The notes under the pieces are model-generated. The model saw only the letters and a list, made by a program, of their open reading frames with translations, did no database searches and was not told the origin of the DNA. Below are positions 12,729 to 25,528 of a DNA stretch of 64,000 nt, one piece after another. A program made the translations under genes and the position numbers. Source of the DNA: Amphiduros pacificus (lineage: Eukaryota; Annelida; Polychaeta; Phyllodocida; Hesionidae). The DNA is taken from NCBI GenBank assembly GCA_949316495.1, contig OX439000.1, positions 10,294,501 to 10,358,500 of the forward strand, in the 5' to 3' direction. Position 1 is the first letter of the stretch, and each line of letters begins with the position of its first letter.

Positions 12729-15700
12729 TCATTTTATTAGATTTTTAAAAATATTGTGAGACATTACAATAAAATAACGTATCTACTAACTGTTTATATT
12801 GATGGTATAAAAGCAACTATCCTGTGTAAAAAGTGGTGGTAAACTCTATCATGTTAATCATTGGATATCAGTCACACCTGAAACATATTGATACTTGTAT
12901 TCTTTACAAAAATAATGTTCTGCACAATCACAATTCAAAGAGTGGAGTTGATTAAAATAAAACTTTAAAACTCTCTAGAGTATTGAAAACACCATATGTT
13001 AATACTAGAGTTCAATTGATTGGACAAAATAATCGATTTGAACTCAAGTCTTGGCATCAAACTTATTCTATATTGCTCTATATTGGATTGTCAAAAACCA
13101 TCTCACATCTCACATGAACTTGTTAATTTCATTATGTTATAAATGGAGGTAAACCATTATAGAAAACAGTAGTTCGTTTTCCATTAATATTTCGTTGATG
13201 TTTGTATATCACCTACCTTCAACTAGTTAAATAAATTGAGATAAAGATACAATATTGAGCGATTATCGATGTCACGGAATCCTTGCACTAGTTAGTGATA
13301 GCACTAGATTCATAGGTATACATTTCTTCTCCATTGAGATCTGGTACATAATGAAAATCCTTTTTCAATTCAATGTTTTTTCTTCGTTTGACATCTTAAA
13401 TATGATTTGTGTATGATAAAAGTTTCTTTCCTGATTTCTTTGTGGTTGTGAACGCAATTTTGGGTTGCCTCAGATGTAGGATGCCCAGAACCAATTTGGT
13501 CCTGGTGGCCAATTTGGAACTAACGGGTGTTTTTGATAAAGTGACATGTGAATTTGAATATTTCTTAACATTGTTTGTTTGAAGGCTAGAATTCTCAAAA
13601 GCTGATACATGATACAAAAAAGTTCAAATTTTCATGCGTATTTTTTAGATTTATCATTATTAATTCATATTTCAATTTAGATTGCAATAAATATTACATT
13701 TTAAACTTTTATTTAAAATATGACATAGCTTTGTAGTTTACAAATCTAAACTTGCGAAGTGCATATGGCCTTATGGGGTGTTCTCATTATGATTATATAA
13801 TTTAATTAGGTTACATATAAGCAGCCAATATTTTTGTTTAAAAATTTCACTCTGCAATATTGTACAAACTGTTACAACAGCACAGATATTCCACTACTTT
13901 CACATTGCCCTACTTTACTAGGTCAAAAATTGTGTTGCAATAAAAGACACATGCAGGACACAATATAAATAAAACAAGGTACGTTACATTAATTATCAAA
14001 GCTTTCATACATTATTTCAGGTTATGTATAAGTGCAAACATATGTAGAATATCTTTGGAATAACTCATTGGAATTGAAAGAGTTAATTTCTGTAGAAAAG
14101 AGGATAATTTCTGTAGAAATTTTTGTTACACTGTTAGCATTTGGCATATACATATCTAGATTGTAATGTGGTATCTATATGTACAGGAATATGTATGTAT
14201 TCATAGTATGATAAAACAGTCAAAGTTACTAAAAAGGGGGAGGTTCCTTTTGGGGGTACTTTCAAAGCCTTTTTTTCATCTGCATTCTTTGCATTCAAAT
14301 GTCAAGACTTGTCAGGGGAATGATCAACACTGAAACAAGGATTGTTTTATTTATTCAAAGGATGTTTATGCATATGAAGAGAATTTGAGTAAATGTTAAT
14401 CAAAATGTACAGTATATATATATACAATTATCCCAAATATTCCACTTCATTTCCATTTTTATTTGTAAAAATACCTACCAAAAGTGGCAAATTTTCTCAC
14501 TACTTTGCACATTAGCTAGGAAGTTGATATTTTAATGTCTTATAGATAATTACCTTTGGTGGTAAAATTAGCTAAATCGGATGGGCTTACAGAAAAAGAT
14601 ATAAAAATCGGCAAGTCATTTCACGGCCTTATACAGTAGCTCAGGTTTCATGGCTAATCTAATCTTGGAATCCCCTTAATGGCCAGTGGGCCCCTCTAAA
14701 AAGTAGTTCCCAGGCTTCTTTTAGGGACAAATATTGAAAGACCCTTTAATACCCAGAGTTGACTACTTCAGAATGATGAAAAAATAATAATTATATTTAA
14801 AAAGGTGAAACTGACCACTGTTTGAGTGATGTTTCATAAAACACTTTGATTTTTTTTTTTTCAAAGAAAAAGTCAGAAGAGTTAATTTTTAAAATGCATT
14901 TTCCAAACCTTTAATTTATTGATACATGTTTTTAAATAATATCTTGCGTTCCATAATACTTTGTTTACAACTTTTAGAACAAATTATTCTTTATAATATA
15001 GCATTTATGAAATTTCTATTTGACTTAAATAATGACATAACGGTTTTTAAGACAAGTCATCTATGATGGTTCATATATTGGAAGGGATAGGCTCATATAT
15101 TGGCAGGAATATAGTCATTTTTTCATCAAACATCTCTAAATCATGGTATTCATGAATTTAAATTTAAGGAAAAGCACACCACAACTTTCTCATCTTGCAC
15201 CAATTTGGCGTTCGACGTCATCATAACAATGGCCAAGGCGATGATATCCATTTTGAGCTTGCGATGTCACGCCTCCATTCATAATTACTGCAAGGTTTAA
15301 TGTAGTCATGGTTGATTTTCTTGCTAAAAAGATGACTGACTCCATCTGTTCAAAAAACTACAGTGGTTAGTTGGCAATTATATTTTATATTACGTTAAAC
15401 AAGGCAACGCTCCAGAGAAGTAAGTTTCTGTAAAGTTATGATGTTTAGTGAGGATGCTTGGCGTTATATTATCATTTTCAGCATATAGTTAAAACAACTA
15501 ATATTTTCATTAACTATGCCGGTTATACAGACACAGCATCCAGCATCACTCTGTGTGTATGTGAGTATGAAGATGTGTCGTGTTACAATGGTAAATATCC
15601 TTCACCAACTGAAGCAAAATTTACAACTTCTGCAACAGGATGCACACACTTATTAACAAATAATGAAAATAATATATCAACCTGAAAATAGTGAATATAT

Positions 15701-17697
15701 GAAAGACTGGCATTATGAAATAAAATGCATGCAAATATTTCTTAATGATATCTATACATCAGATATAGTTTTTACAGCATGAGAATATTTTTTATTTCAG
15801 CATATTTTATATGTAAAAAAAATTAAGCAGATGTTTCTGACTTAATGTTAAAACATGATGTTAAAAATGTAAGATTCATACAAATTATGGTATCAAATCT
15901 TATTTAGATTAATCTTTTCGTCTACATAGATAAATGTTTAATATTGATACAGCATATCCTTAACCAGAATGGTTTGTCTACCTTACTTCACTACATCCGC
16001 CTGAATTGCATTCCTGCACTCATAGATTATATTTTTACAAATGGTAATGTGACAAACTTTCTTGGAAAAGAATCTTAGTGAAAAGCTACTATGTAACATT
16101 TCAATCAAAGCATGCGTTTTGTACATATGCCAGAAAAGAAGACTTTGTTTCAACGAAACACAATTATCTTTCAAATCCAGACAGCTTCGGAAATCATTAC
16201 GGATCTCAGTATCTTTACAACTATTTTCATGTGATTACTCTCATCCTGATCCCAACAGACACGTCAAGTGAAAAACACGTGGTATTCTGGTTGAAATCAA
16301 GAAAAAATCCTGCAATGACTGGGATGTTTTCAATAAGAGATCCACTTGACAATGCCCAGATAGATGTTTGGGGTTGTGATATAAATATGAAAAGCAAATA
16401 ATTCCTTTCACATGAAAAATGTGCATCTTTTTCATGAGAATATTCATGTCTTTTCCACGCATATAATTTCACGTCTTCTCCACGTAAATAACTAACGTCA
16501 TTTTGCTCTTCTATTCTAAGACTGTAAATCGTAACATTGCTCGTTCAGCTGCAATATTGTTTGTTTACTAATTAGTTATGTAAGTAGGTAATTGCCCCGC
16601 GTCACTCTTTTTTCCACCACGTGCATTAGAAAAAGCTTTATTTCTCCCAACAAATCATGTCTCCCTTGTGCAGTCGTGCTTTCAGACCCCACAGATCAAT
16701 GTGCGTTATAATTCTCCTTCATACTGTAAAGGTGTACCAGAAGTGAAAGTTACCCTTTAACATATTCCACCAGTTAACAGCGTCAAAGCCACGTCTGAAA
16801 TTCAAGTCAAAACTACGCCATTTCATCTATAGTTTTGCCTGCAGGGAAAGGCTCATTCGGCATTCCTTTCTTTAACATGTGCTCTCAGCACAAGATCTGC
16901 GATCATAATACTAAATATTTGTAAAATTGTAATCATGAGCATACAGGACGTGCGAACATTTGTTATCATCAATACCTTCCATACGTTTGGTACCATACTG
17001 TGCTCATAGGCAGATTAGATAAATGTACGCTAAGATCGGAGTCCATAGGTCTACATGTAATCTTGCCTCAATACATTCGACACCAGCCTGCCTGTACACT
17101 CTTGATATCAGATAATTATAACAAAGATTTCAAAATAATTTATACACAATTCTAGGTGATTCTTTTCAACCAGTTTATATGTTATAGTTGTGGGCTGGGA
17201 AGTAGTTTTTGTCTCCCCAGGAATCCTTGAGATCTGGCGGATCAGTGACCAGTAACAGACATAGGTTTAGACTTAAGTGCAACTAAGAGGATCACACCAA
17301 ACTGTACAAGAAACAATGTGACACAATCAACAACGACCTGTTACTCTACTGGCATTGGTGCTTTCAAAATGGTTACCAGAACTTCGTGCGTATTGAGATA
17401 ATACTGCAGATTTAGCTACAAGGATATAAAATGGAGACGGATATTTTAGGAATGATTACATCGTCTTTGTTGATTTTTACATGATTCTTTCCATATGATA
17501 ATCATGAACAGGTTTCTAAAACAAAACAAAGGCTAACAAATGTTTGTCAAATTCAATGGATATCAAGAAGAAGATCATGAATGATTTTTATTCAAATATA
17601 CGAATGTCAAATATACCGCAGGATCTATCAAGGTACTAAATGGGAAATATTATCGTGTAATTAAAGTCTATATTGCTATCCGGATGAGTATATCAAG
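12729..17697. other. intergenic between paralogs 1 and 2, no gene seen
   Basis: About 5 kb of AT-rich sequence. Open frames at 15458-15685 and 15983-16472 were inspected. They show no domain and no consistent splice sites. The 3' end presumably contains the promoter and 5' UTR of the second paralog. Confidence 0.5.
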
Positions 17698-18177
17698 ATG
17701 GGTTGTGGAGCGTCGATGCAGCCCCCTCCGACAGCCCCGGAGAACCGTCCGCAGACCGCCTTCAGCCGAACTGCCACACCCGCCTTACCCCCCATCCTGC
17801 CCCCGGTCACCAGGAAGTCCCAAATATTCAAACTGGACGAGCTGGCAGAAGTGGATGAAATAGCAAAACAGGTTAATCAATCATATTTCTAAGTAACAAA
17901 GGCTAAAACCTCATTCACTGCTTGATTAGATTTGGGTTATGGTTCTGGACTTTAATATTTCTTGAAGTGTCTGAATTGCAGAGAATTTATTGCAGAGAAT
18001 TTATTGCAGAGAATTTATTGCAGAGAATTTATTGCAGGTTGCTGTTATATGTTTCATATAAGCCTGGTGGTCGGACAGATAGAATTGCCTGTAACATATG
18101 TATATATTTATATAGAGTTTAAATACATGACGAGTAATAAGCTTTGGCACATAATCTTCTGTAGGAGTCTTCCAAAT

Positions 18178-18208
<31 letters not shown>

Positions 18209-21200
18209 TACAGTGTTCACAAACATTATATGATTGTATGAATGTATGATCCAAACATTATGAAGAGCAAGACTTTATTAAATCTTTTTGAAAAACAACA
18301 AAAATGATTACCTTTTAAATAAAGACATTCTTGCGTGCAAATCAGCCCTGCTTTATCAATCGCTATTGCTAATTATTTTGCTAAAACAATTATGCTAGCT
18401 TCAACTGTAGAAGAAAAATACCTAATAGCTACTAACGTTATTCAAACAGATGCAGATATATTATTCAACAAGTAGGTACATTTTACAATAAAGGATGCTT
18501 TTCCCGTCTCTGTTTCCCGGTAGCTGTTGTGACACAGGCAATGGGTCAATATGCAGTGTGTGTTTGGTGGCCTATTTTCAGAAAGCACAGCTTTTCGACT
18601 ATGCAAGGAGGGGAGAAGTTGAGTTGAGCGTGCCAAAAACCCCAAACTATGACCGCTTGGTAGTTCACGGTGACGACGTAGTCAGCAATGGGACCCAGCT
18701 TGGTGATGAGGATGAGTCTACAAGTCTCATCGATCATGCCAATATCGATCAGGCTATTGATTCCTTAGCGATCGATGACAGCGGCAGGGGTTCGCCCAAG
18801 GTCAGTGCATGATGAGGCTGGTGACATGGATGCACGTAGACATCTGCCACTTTGCAGACTCCGTCTTTGGTTTAGATGATATTCTTGTAATCCTGTGTGT
18901 TAGAGCACAGGCGTGAAGAAGTGTTACATGTTTCTGCACATGAATAACAACAACACACAACTCAAGACAGGAAATGATAAGACATGAAGTGCCTTATTCA
19001 GTCAAATCCATTGTTCCAGCTATTTCTAATTACTACCATTCATATATACTATTTCTATCGCTTGCTTTGCGCTCTGCTTGCTGTACTAACTACAGTTTTA
19101 TCATTCATATATATATATATCTACGTCCATGAAACAATATAATTAGATTACACATCATATGGAAATTGTATTTCACAGAGGAATACACACATACATTTGA
19201 TATGTAATAGATTAATGAGATGCATGTATGTAAAGTATATGTTACATGTTTTCGCCGCTAGGTGCCATTAGACTATTTGTATGAGAGCTATGAAGATTTG
19301 GCCAACTACCTCACAGCAGATGCCGATACAGACCTGGAGAGGGCCCGGGCAATATTTACATGGTTGGCCTCCATAGATCTGCAGGAACTAGAAGATAAGC
19401 TTGACCCATCCCGGGTACCTGACGCTAACACACCCGTAGACTATCTTCTCAAAATCCATTGGAATATGGGCAACCACGCCTTTATCTATGCTGTCCTCAA
19501 CAGGTTGGCCAGATTCCTCTTTATGCTACTCATTAGCTTGTATACTTTATAAACTCCTGCTTTTCAATCATTACTAAAATCCAATATATTAATAGTAAAT
19601 GGATATCTGTTTAATCTTAAGCAGGAGTTTCAGTCCCAGTATGTATTGAGATAAAATCACAAGAAAATTTTATCCTTGTATATTTTGATTATATATTATG
19701 ATAACCTGTGTATACATGATGAATGCATTTTAATGGCGTTGCAGATGCGTAGGCATCCCATGTTACGTGGTGAATGGCGTGAACAAAAGTGCAGCATACA
19801 ATGTAGGGGAGAAGATAGTGCACGAGGACCTGGAGGCGCTGTGGAATGCCGTGCTGGTGGAGGATGAGTGGAGGCTGGTGGACGTCTACTGGGCCTCCAT
19901 GTGTCTGGTGGGTACCCGCTCCTCGGAGTGGGCCATCATGGACATAGACGGCAAGCTTGTCATGGATCGTGGAGATGGCTCCCGCATAGATGGAGAGAGA
20001 CAACATTACGTCAATGAGTTCTTTTTCCTCACAGATCCTGAGAAGTTCATCTATACGCATCTGCCCGATGAACCGGTTTGGCAGCTCCTGGATGACCCTG
20101 TTTCTCTGGAGACGTTTGAGACGCAGGTGTACATCAGAGAGAGGTTCTGGGAGCTTGGTATGAGCCTGGCTGCACGAAGCTACCATCAATGTGTACTGAG
20201 AACTATCAATGGAGAGGTAGAAATCTACTTTGATCTCCCGAGAGATGATTCTCACAAAATCAAGTTCAGATATCAGTTACATAAACAAAGGAAAAGTACC
20301 GATGGATCAATGACCTATTATCCTCTTAACAGATACGTGCTTTATCAGAAAACGCCAAGTTTTGTCATATACCAAGCTCGATTCCCCGTTGAAGGTCGCT
20401 TCAAAATTGATATATTTGGTTTAGACAAAACAAAACACGAAGATCCTGATCTTGTTTGTTCCTATGTCATAGACTGTAGAAAAGCGAAGGACCCGTGTAA
20501 CCCTCTGCCAGATGACCCGGATATTGGATGGGGTCCTGGGGAACATATAACAGAGGTGGGTCTAGAAACAGGAACGCACGAGGCTGGCGTTATTGAAACA
20601 GATGATGGTACTGTGGAAATCCGTTTTGGGATGAAAAATGCCTTGTTAGTTTTACAAAATCTCAAACATAATGAACTTGATGACTGGCTTCTCAAAAGGC
20701 ATGCAGCAATACGCTTTGAAGATGATGAAATGGTCATACAAATCCGGCTGCCCCAAGAAGGAGAATACGCCCTCAAATTATTTGCAGAGAGAGACGGATT
20801 TGAGGGAGACCTTCCGAATGTGTGTAACTACCTAATTAGATGTAACAAGGATGGGGTTCAACCAACTCCCTTTCCAAAACTTCACGAGGGCATACTTGGT
20901 AAAGGAAATATAGCAGATAAGTTGGGAGTTCAGTCTCTTGATTCTAATGACAATGGTATCATAAACTCAGACGACGGTAAACTGAGGCTTAAGTTTCAGC
21001 ACAGTGATGATATAGATCTGGTGGCAGAGCTACATCACACGGATGAGGACAGAAGAGTTATGGCAAATGACGTCAGGAAGACATACAAAAAGGGTGTCAC
21101 CGAATTTAAAATGGACCTTGCAGAAAAGGGGGAATATGGCGTTAACATTTTCGCCAGGAGTAAATCCGATGACAAGCGATTGTATCATGTACATACGTAT

Positions 21201-24200
21201 CTGGTGAATGTGGCTGAAGGTCAGACAAAAACAAGTACAACTGATAAGGGAAAAAACGAGAAAAAGACAGTTGACAGAGCGAAGGAAAACAAAAAAAATA
21301 ATGACCTTGCAAATGAAGATAAAAAGCGAGAACGAGAATCCACAAAGAATATGACACACAAGGACCCAACTGATAAGACGGCATCAGGACGCAAAGGAGT
21401 AGAAATTGAAAAACAAAGTCTTACATCTGGAGCTCAAAATAATTCTATTGTTAATGGCATAGGCAGGAAGCCCATGTCAGGAAGAGGCAGGTCATCAGCT
21501 GGAAAAGGTACACCAAAATCGGGGAAAGCTCAGAACAGGATCGAGAGGTTAAGAAATCTGAAATCTCGCGCTGGGCGTCGCAAGTTGCCTGGAGAGGACC
21601 TGTTTCTGGACCAAGAAGAAGAGGTCCATGATGACGGCGAGGAGGAACTGACTATGATCCAACTGGCCACCGCCAAAGAAGAACTAGAGGTGAAACTTAA
21701 TGCTAGAGAACGCCCCATGCTGGTCGAGCTCAGAAAGAAATATGCCATTGAGCCGCCAGAAGAGGGTCATGTCATCACCAGAGTGACTGACTATGATGAA
21801 ATCTTCAAGGTCAAGTTACCGGAATATGGTGAATACCGGATGGATGTCTATGAACAGCAAGAAAACGGCGCAGGCCTGCTCCATGTGGTGTCCTATGAAA
21901 TAGAAAGAGATGAGGATATAGTGAGTAAACATGTTTATCTTATAATAAGTTACTAGTTTTTAGGTTCAGGGCTAGTTTAATGTCATTGATTAATATAATT
22001 ACATTGCATTTGCTAGGTACCATGGTTTAGGGCTTAATATACCCATTCTACGTTGAGTAGATATTGCACGAATCTGCCCTGTTTCTAAGTCTCTGATGTT
22101 ATTCAGGAGGATGAACCCGACGAACCCTCAGAGGAGGAACTAGCGAGGAGGGCGGCCAGGAAGATAGGTGAGACCAAATCAAGAATGAAAAACATTTATA
22201 GAAAATACACAGCTTTTAGATTGTTAATAACACTTTTTTTTATAGGAAGTGCCTAATATTTAATAGGAAAGGACTTTAACTAATATAATTATAACAGTTG
22301 ATTAAATACTTGGAAACAATTTATATAAGATTCATGAAAACATGTAATTAGATTATTATTATTGTTATTATTATGTAAAAGATGCGTGATTAAATAATCA
22401 TATATCCGCCCTATATCAGGACACTGACTTACCATGTCCTCTGAGTAACACTGACAGGAAGTGGAATTAATCATTTGATGATTTACACTTGTTGTCGTAA
22501 CCATTATTTAAAACTCCAGGAGAACAGATATAATAATCACTTATGATTCGTTAGGAAATATTTCTTGTCAAATAAAAGTTCATGAAGATGTCAGTTCACT
22601 GCTTGCATTACGATTCTGATCAAAGGGAAGTGCCTAATATTTAATAGGAAAGGACTTTAACTAATATAATTATAACTATTATGTATTATTATTATGTAAA
22701 AGATGCGTGACTAAATAGTTATATATCCGCCCTATATCAGGACACTGACTTACCATGTCCTCTGAGTAACACTGACAGGAAGTGGAATTAATTATATGAT
22801 GATTTACACTTGTTGTTACCATTATTTAAAACTCCAGGAGAACAGATATAATAATCACTTATGATTCGTTCGGAAATAATTCTTGTCAAATAAAAGTTCA
22901 TGAAGATGTCAGTTCACTGCTTGCATTACGATTCTGATCAAGACAGCCTTTACTAGTTTATCTAGTTTTAAAGACAGTTTTAGCTATATTTAATATAATA
23001 CTGTAATTGGTAACTTGAAAACATAAAATAAAGGTCATACGGGTGTCTTCTGGTGTCTGGGCGTCATACATATTTAGCGATGTCAAATATTGCAATCAAT
23101 CAAATTATCTGTTTATTGAGTAGTTTGAATGGTCTTTCACGTTCGGCGCAAAGCATATCGTGCAAGTATGTATATATCTGTTTTCAAGTAATTTATACTT
23201 TGAAATATAAGTATTTTTTGTTTCTGATCTCTGATGTCATTGATAAATACTTTTCTTTGTGGAACATATAGAGTATTCTCTATTTTTGATTTGATTTGAT
23301 TTGATTTGATATGTTGGCCGCTCCACTTTTGTCTCTTGTAGAACTGAGGAACCGCGCACTGCGTCGCCAGTTACGCCAGGCTATGAGCAATGACGACATC
23401 GGCGTCCTGGAGAGAGCTATCACCATATTCGACGAATCCGGCGCCCCGGATCAGAAAGGAGACTTGCCCAGAGCTAAACGCATACTCACCTACAGACAGA
23501 TCAATGACAGTATGTTATTCTTTAAAAAAATGCATACTTACATGCCAAGAATGCATTTATATGACGCACTGTAAATTCTTCGTTTTTACCTCAAGCATTG
23601 TTATGAGGTGGGTTGCAAGTATTTCAGGTTTATATAAAGCAAATTTATATGGAGCAATTTTGCATACTCAAATCACGCCTTCTTCCTTTATTCTCAGAAT
23701 ACCCTAAAATCTAAATAGTTACGATAATAGTTACGATATATAAGTCAAGAACATGCGATTGCTGCGCCAAGGGAGAGAGACCTGCCAAAGGTTCAAGTGG
23801 AAGGATCTAACAAGTCCGACGGAGGAGTGAGATCTTTACACTTGAAGCAACGAGTGGAATCTGTTTCTCCGCATAGTGTTCTTGTCGTTATATCATACTA
23901 TTATTTTTTCCATGACCTTCAATCTTTGCACATGTATCTTTGGCATGTATCTTTTGTATGGTACTATTTTCATGTGATTTCAACAGTGTTGATCTGAGAA
24001 AGTAGTTCGATTCAAGTGTGATCTGCAAATAATATCTCAGAGGTGCAGAACACTATCTTGAAGCTCTCTTTTCACTTCCTGATGCTATCCAAAGAAATAT
24101 CAAATAAATTTCTATATTCTCTGTTCCCGTCGGTGCACCTGACAAATTGCTGATTATATGACATATTTGTAATTTTGAATATCTCATATGAAAAGATTTT

Positions 24201-25528
24201 TTTCAAAATTCTTGAAAAGTTTATCATGTAACTTAAATTCTATTGATGTAGATGTTATGTTTTGTGAAACCATGCAATTCTTTAAAGTTTCCTTGTTCAA
24301 CAATTTCAACATTATAAACATTTGTATCTGAATGTTCTGTCACATATCTTCACAGTGAATAATTGTATTGTGTTAAAAAGCTATTTTAAAGTCAATAACT
24401 CTGAAACGGATCATACATCAACTTGAACCTCGTGATTTCCATTTTACAGGACTCACAAAAGCAATGCAGATGCGGCATTTATATAAGTTGGAAGAGTCTA
24501 TTCAAGAAGTAGAAGAGAACGGATTAGCAAGGAAGCTAGGTCTCAAGCTGGCTATGGCCAGAAAGATCCTCGAACGCCTGCGCAGAATCGAGAAATTGCG
24601 ACATGTTTTACGTCATCTGGATCAACAGATTATTGCAGAGATCAAATCTTACGCGTCCCCTCCCGAGCAGGTTCACCGTGTCATGCTGGCTACGTTTGTT
24701 CTGCTTGGCGAGGACGAGTCCAAACTTACTAAGGTCAGCGTTGTTAAAATCTGATCAAGAGTATATGCATATTTCCTTTTATATTTCCTTGTATTTTATA
24801 TATTGTCAGTACATTTCTTGTGTTTAAGTATCAGAATGTGGATGTTTCCTGGCGCGAATTGTACCACGCATTTTTCATTAATGCAACAGATCAAATGAAA
24901 CAAATGACTGTTTGGCTTGTGTTTCAGGATTGGAATCAGATAGTGGTGCACATGAGTAAGACTGGTAAGCTGAGTCTGAACAGGCGCGTGATCACCATGA
25001 GGATAGAGGGTCTGGACTTCGAGAAGGTGATGGCCTCCAAGCGCATCATCTCGGGACTGGAACTGGAGGAGATACGAGATGTCAGTGTCGGGGCCGCTAC
25101 CTTCTATCTCTGGGTATGTAAACATGCTATCTCACCAGACCCACAGTGATACTCTTATGGATTCTGTTCCCTATTATATGCTTAAATACATATTTTCAGC
25201 ATCATATCATATCGCAGATCATATCAATCAGAGAACGATGTATCGTTAAAGTTTATATACTATTATAGATTGATATTTTAAATTTTTAAAGTCTCATTTA
25301 AAAAAATTGAAAAAGATCAAAATAAAAATGACATAATTGGCCTATGTAACAGGAACAATGTATTTCCAGACACGAAAGATCATAGAGGAGGCAGAATCTC
25401 GGCAAGCTGGACGAGATCCACGAACAGGGCGAGAACTCAACAAGGTTCCAAACCGGAAGCTCAATACATTGAAGACAGTTTCCAATGCAGTAGTGGGTCT
25501 CAAGAAAGGAAGAGTCAAGAAAAAATGA
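17698..25528 (+). CDS. KY/hillarin-like pseudo-transglutaminase with dynein-stalk-like C-terminal domain, paralog 2
   Basis: Exons: 17698-17871, 18582-18800, 19262-19503, 19745-21920, 22107-22167, 23342-23509, 24450-24733, 24928-25113, 25370-25528, giving about 1222 aa. The start MGCGASM fits the MGxxxS acylation rule. A proline-rich N-terminus ends in IFKLDELAEVDEIAKQ. An extra exon (18582-18800, acidic, about 73 aa) has no clear match in the first paralog. The transglutaminase-like domain (about 135-265) has Met200 for Cys and Ala243 for His, with Asp258 present. Four GEYAL-type beta modules follow. They are interrupted by a Lys/Arg-rich low-complexity insert at about residues 703-848 (21215-21650) that the other paralogs lack. 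The C-terminus carries paired helices and the dynein-tip-like domain from about residue 1070 (LDQQIIAEIKSYASPP) to 1190, ending in the basic tail GLKKGRVKKK. The added basic regions could bind acidic surfaces such as tubulin or nucleic acid; that is inference. Confidence 0.9.
17976..18037 (+). repeat. 14-bp tandem repeat, about 4 copies, in intron 1 of paralog 2
   Basis: The unit TTGCAGAGAATTTA recurs about four times. Each copy contains a CAG that looks like a splice acceptor, but none is followed by a useful coding frame. The acceptor used by the next supported exon is at 18581. Confidence 0.85.
18185..18210. repeat. (AT)n microsatellite
   Basis: A short pure TA dinucleotide run in the first intron of paralog 2. 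Confidence 0.85.
22245..22942 (+). repeat. tandem segmental duplication inside an intron of paralog 2
   Basis: The block at 22245-22624 is repeated directly at 22626-22942. Both begin GGAAGTGCCTAATATTTAAT and both end CTTGCATTACGATTCTGATC. The second copy is about 60 bp shorter, lacking a stretch in its 5' third. The duplication lies in the intron 22168-23341 and leaves the splice sites untouched. Confidence 0.85.
23286..23310 (+). repeat. (GATTT)n microsatellite next to a splice acceptor
   Basis: About five copies of the GATTT pentamer lie 30 bp upstream of the acceptor at 23341. They form part of the pyrimidine-rich acceptor region of that intron. Confidence 0.8.

Noticed and set aside
15458-16472. 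Cluster of short open frames on both strands
   Set aside because: None shows a recognisable motif, and splice sites do not link them into a gene. I treated them as chance frames in AT-rich DNA.
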